50,470 nt of DNA from Candidatus Borkfalkia stercoripullorum (lineage in GTDB: Bacteria; Bacillota; Clostridia; Christensenellales; Borkfalkiaceae). This document shows positions 49,712 to 50,470 of this stretch, piece by piece. Under the pieces are notes generated by a model, which was not told the DNA's origin, did no database searches, and was given only the letters and a program-made list of their open reading frames with translations. How positions within the stretch are numbered: the stretch's first letter is position 1; every line of letters begins with the position of its first letter. The DNA lies in contig DWXC01000032.1 in assembly GCA_019119395.1 (NCBI GenBank), positions 1 to 50,470 of the forward strand, given 5' to 3'. Made by a program: the position numbers and the translations under genes.

Positions 49712-50160
49712 AAGAAGTCTTTGAACGGAAAGAGCGGGCGCTCGCTCTCCTTGTAAAAGAGATGAACGCCAAATATTTTGGTAAATCTCTGCCTTGTCTT
49801 GTTCCCCACTTCACGGAACGACTGAAAGCCCGCGCGCGGTTTAACCCGCACCGCTATTGTTTTGTAAGTAGCGGCAACGAACTTTCGGAATTTTTCGTAA
49901 TCGAAATATCCCCATCCATGTTGAATAATACAAAGTACGAGATTTGTGCGGAGATACTCATGCAAATGATTGTAGCCTTTTGTGAGTTGCACGGCGTTTG
50001 CATTACTTCAAACGTCGGCAGGTACTATTCCTTAATGTTCCGACAGTTTGCCGAAAGCAAAGGCTTGCGCTGTACTTATAGCCGCATTCGCGGCTGGGGC
50101 AATGTAACACCGTCCGAGAGGTTCAAAGACTTCATCGACGGCATAAAGGTCAATTTTTAA
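49708..50160 (+). CDS. SprT-like protein lacking the HExxH motif
   Basis: 150 residues, starting GTG with GGAGG upstream. The N-terminus (VKEVFERKERALALLVKEMN, AKYFGKSLP) and the C-terminal half (ILMQMIVAFCELHGV, SNVGRYYSLMFRQFAESKGL, RGWGNVTPSERF) align well by pattern with SprT-like proteins of clostridial integrative elements. There the corresponding core is LLHEMVHYYN and TYHNKRF. Here the zinc ligands are replaced (MQMIV, and YYSLMF for YHNKRF), so it is probably catalytically dead or diverged. The assignment rests on pattern recognition, not a search. Confidence 0.6.
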   Translation: MKEVFERKERALALLVKEMNAKYFGKSLPCLVPHFTERLKARARFNPHRYCFVSSGNELSEFFVIEISPSMLNNTKYEICAEILMQMIVAFCELHGVCITSNVGRYYSLMFRQFAESKGLRCTYSRIRGWGNVTPSERFKDFIDGIKVNF

Positions 50161-50276
50161 TTAGTTCACACAATACTCATCATTTTCTCCACGGCGGGCA
50201 AGGGCGGGCTATCACCTCCGAAGTTCGCCCCTGCCTTGCGGGGAACATGAGTATAAACATATCGGGAGGAAAAGAG

Positions 50277-50470
50277 ATGAACGACGAGCGGGAAATAACA
50301 TTCACGGACGAAGAACGGCATTTTGTTAGAATTGCCCTTAACGCCAAAATCGAACAGTATGAAAAGGCAATCGACGAGGAGCGCGGCAAGCGTCATACCG
50401 AAGTACAAGCCCGCCGCATTGAAACATGGAAGTATTTTCTTCAAGGTTTCAAGCGAAGTTTAGCGAGAAT
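50277..50470 (+). CDS. Hypothetical protein, partial at window edge
   Basis: It starts at ATG 50277 with GGGAGGAAAAGAG upstream and remains open to the window end (64 complete codons plus two bases). The visible sequence is charged and helical (MNDEREITFTDEERHFVRI, then EQYEKAIDEERGKRHTEVQ). No domain was recognised. It follows the SprT-like gene by 116 nt that include a GC-rich, partly palindromic stretch (about 50200-50245). It is presumably part of the same mobile element. Confidence 0.7.
   Translation, partial: MNDEREITFTDEERHFVRIALNAKIEQYEKAIDEERGKRHTEVQARRIETWKYFLQGFKRSLAR

Noticed and set aside
1-50470. CRISPR arrays, tRNA or rRNA genes
   Set aside because: I saw no regularly spaced repeat-spacer pattern and no tRNA or rRNA hallmark sequences. 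The only tandem array is the 11-bp operator-like repeat at 42194-42237, which has no spacers. A tool such as tRNAscan-SE was not available to confirm.

Overview
The window reads as the chromosome of an anaerobic, Gram-positive member of the Bacillota, probably a gut Clostridia lineage. The support is strong Shine-Dalgarno sites with frequent TTG/GTG starts, sigma-A promoters of near-perfect consensus, the Firmicute order mrnC-rlmB-sigH and dnaX-ybaB-recR, a CwlD-like amidase, and a two-ASKHA acyl-CoA dehydratase activase typical of strict anaerobes. The genus cannot be fixed from sequence alone. By eye, the housekeeping parts (about 1-22.7 kb and 45-49.2 kb) are GC-rich. The block at about 23.2-44.9 kb and the extreme right end are clearly AT-richer.

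Left part (0-22.7 kb). A heterodimeric ABC exporter (one canonical, one degenerate ATPase site) is divergent from a MarR regulator whose promoter carries a palindrome between -35 and -10. LemA and a DUF2207 membrane protein follow. On the minus strand come the dnaX-ybaB-recR-gpsA run, a LURP-one-like protein and a DUF4432 mutarotase-like protein, then mrnC-rlmB-sigH, expressed from a promoter that predicts a leaderless mRNA, then a CwlD-like amidase. A four-gene minus-strand operon (22.66 to 15.1 kb) encodes an unusual fusion of a YwaF/TMEM164-like membrane domain to an ABC ATPase, a polytopic ABC permease, a small membrane-anchored Ig-like protein and a 1061-residue Ig-repeat lipoprotein. It has a leader of about 230 nt containing a 19-codon basic ORF.

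Middle part (23.2-44.9 kb). This is an AT-richer carbohydrate-use island. A long minus-strand gene run encodes two permeases, a solute-binding lipoprotein, a secreted and a cytoplasmic DUF4091 (GH123-catalytic-like) protein, two surface lipoproteins, a PhnP-like metallo-hydrolase, a Gfo/Idh/MocA protein, a CE2-like SGNH lipoprotein and a NodB-like protein. A MgtC homologue and an N-acetylhexosamine-1-kinase-like protein follow. The divergent AraC regulator is separated from the operon by four contiguous 11-bp direct repeats, a likely operator array. GH123-type catalytic Asp-Glu pairs plus an anomeric HexNAc kinase suggest, as inference only, use of GalNAc- or GlcNAc-containing glycans. No import ATPase is present, so a shared one is probably used. 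Next to the AraC gene, a DUF4143 ATPase is bracketed by two copies of a roughly 45-bp palindrome that resembles fused insertion-sequence ends; one copy truncates a zinc-ribbon ORF.

Right part (45-50.5 kb). A 2-hydroxyacyl-CoA dehydratase activase-type protein, usually one chain of about 1400 residues, is split into two ORFs overlapping by 17 nt at an A6 run. After it, a terminator sits directly before the first of three short plus-strand genes that look like the edge of an integrated mobile element. One of these is SprT-like but lacks the HExxH zinc motif; the last runs off the window.
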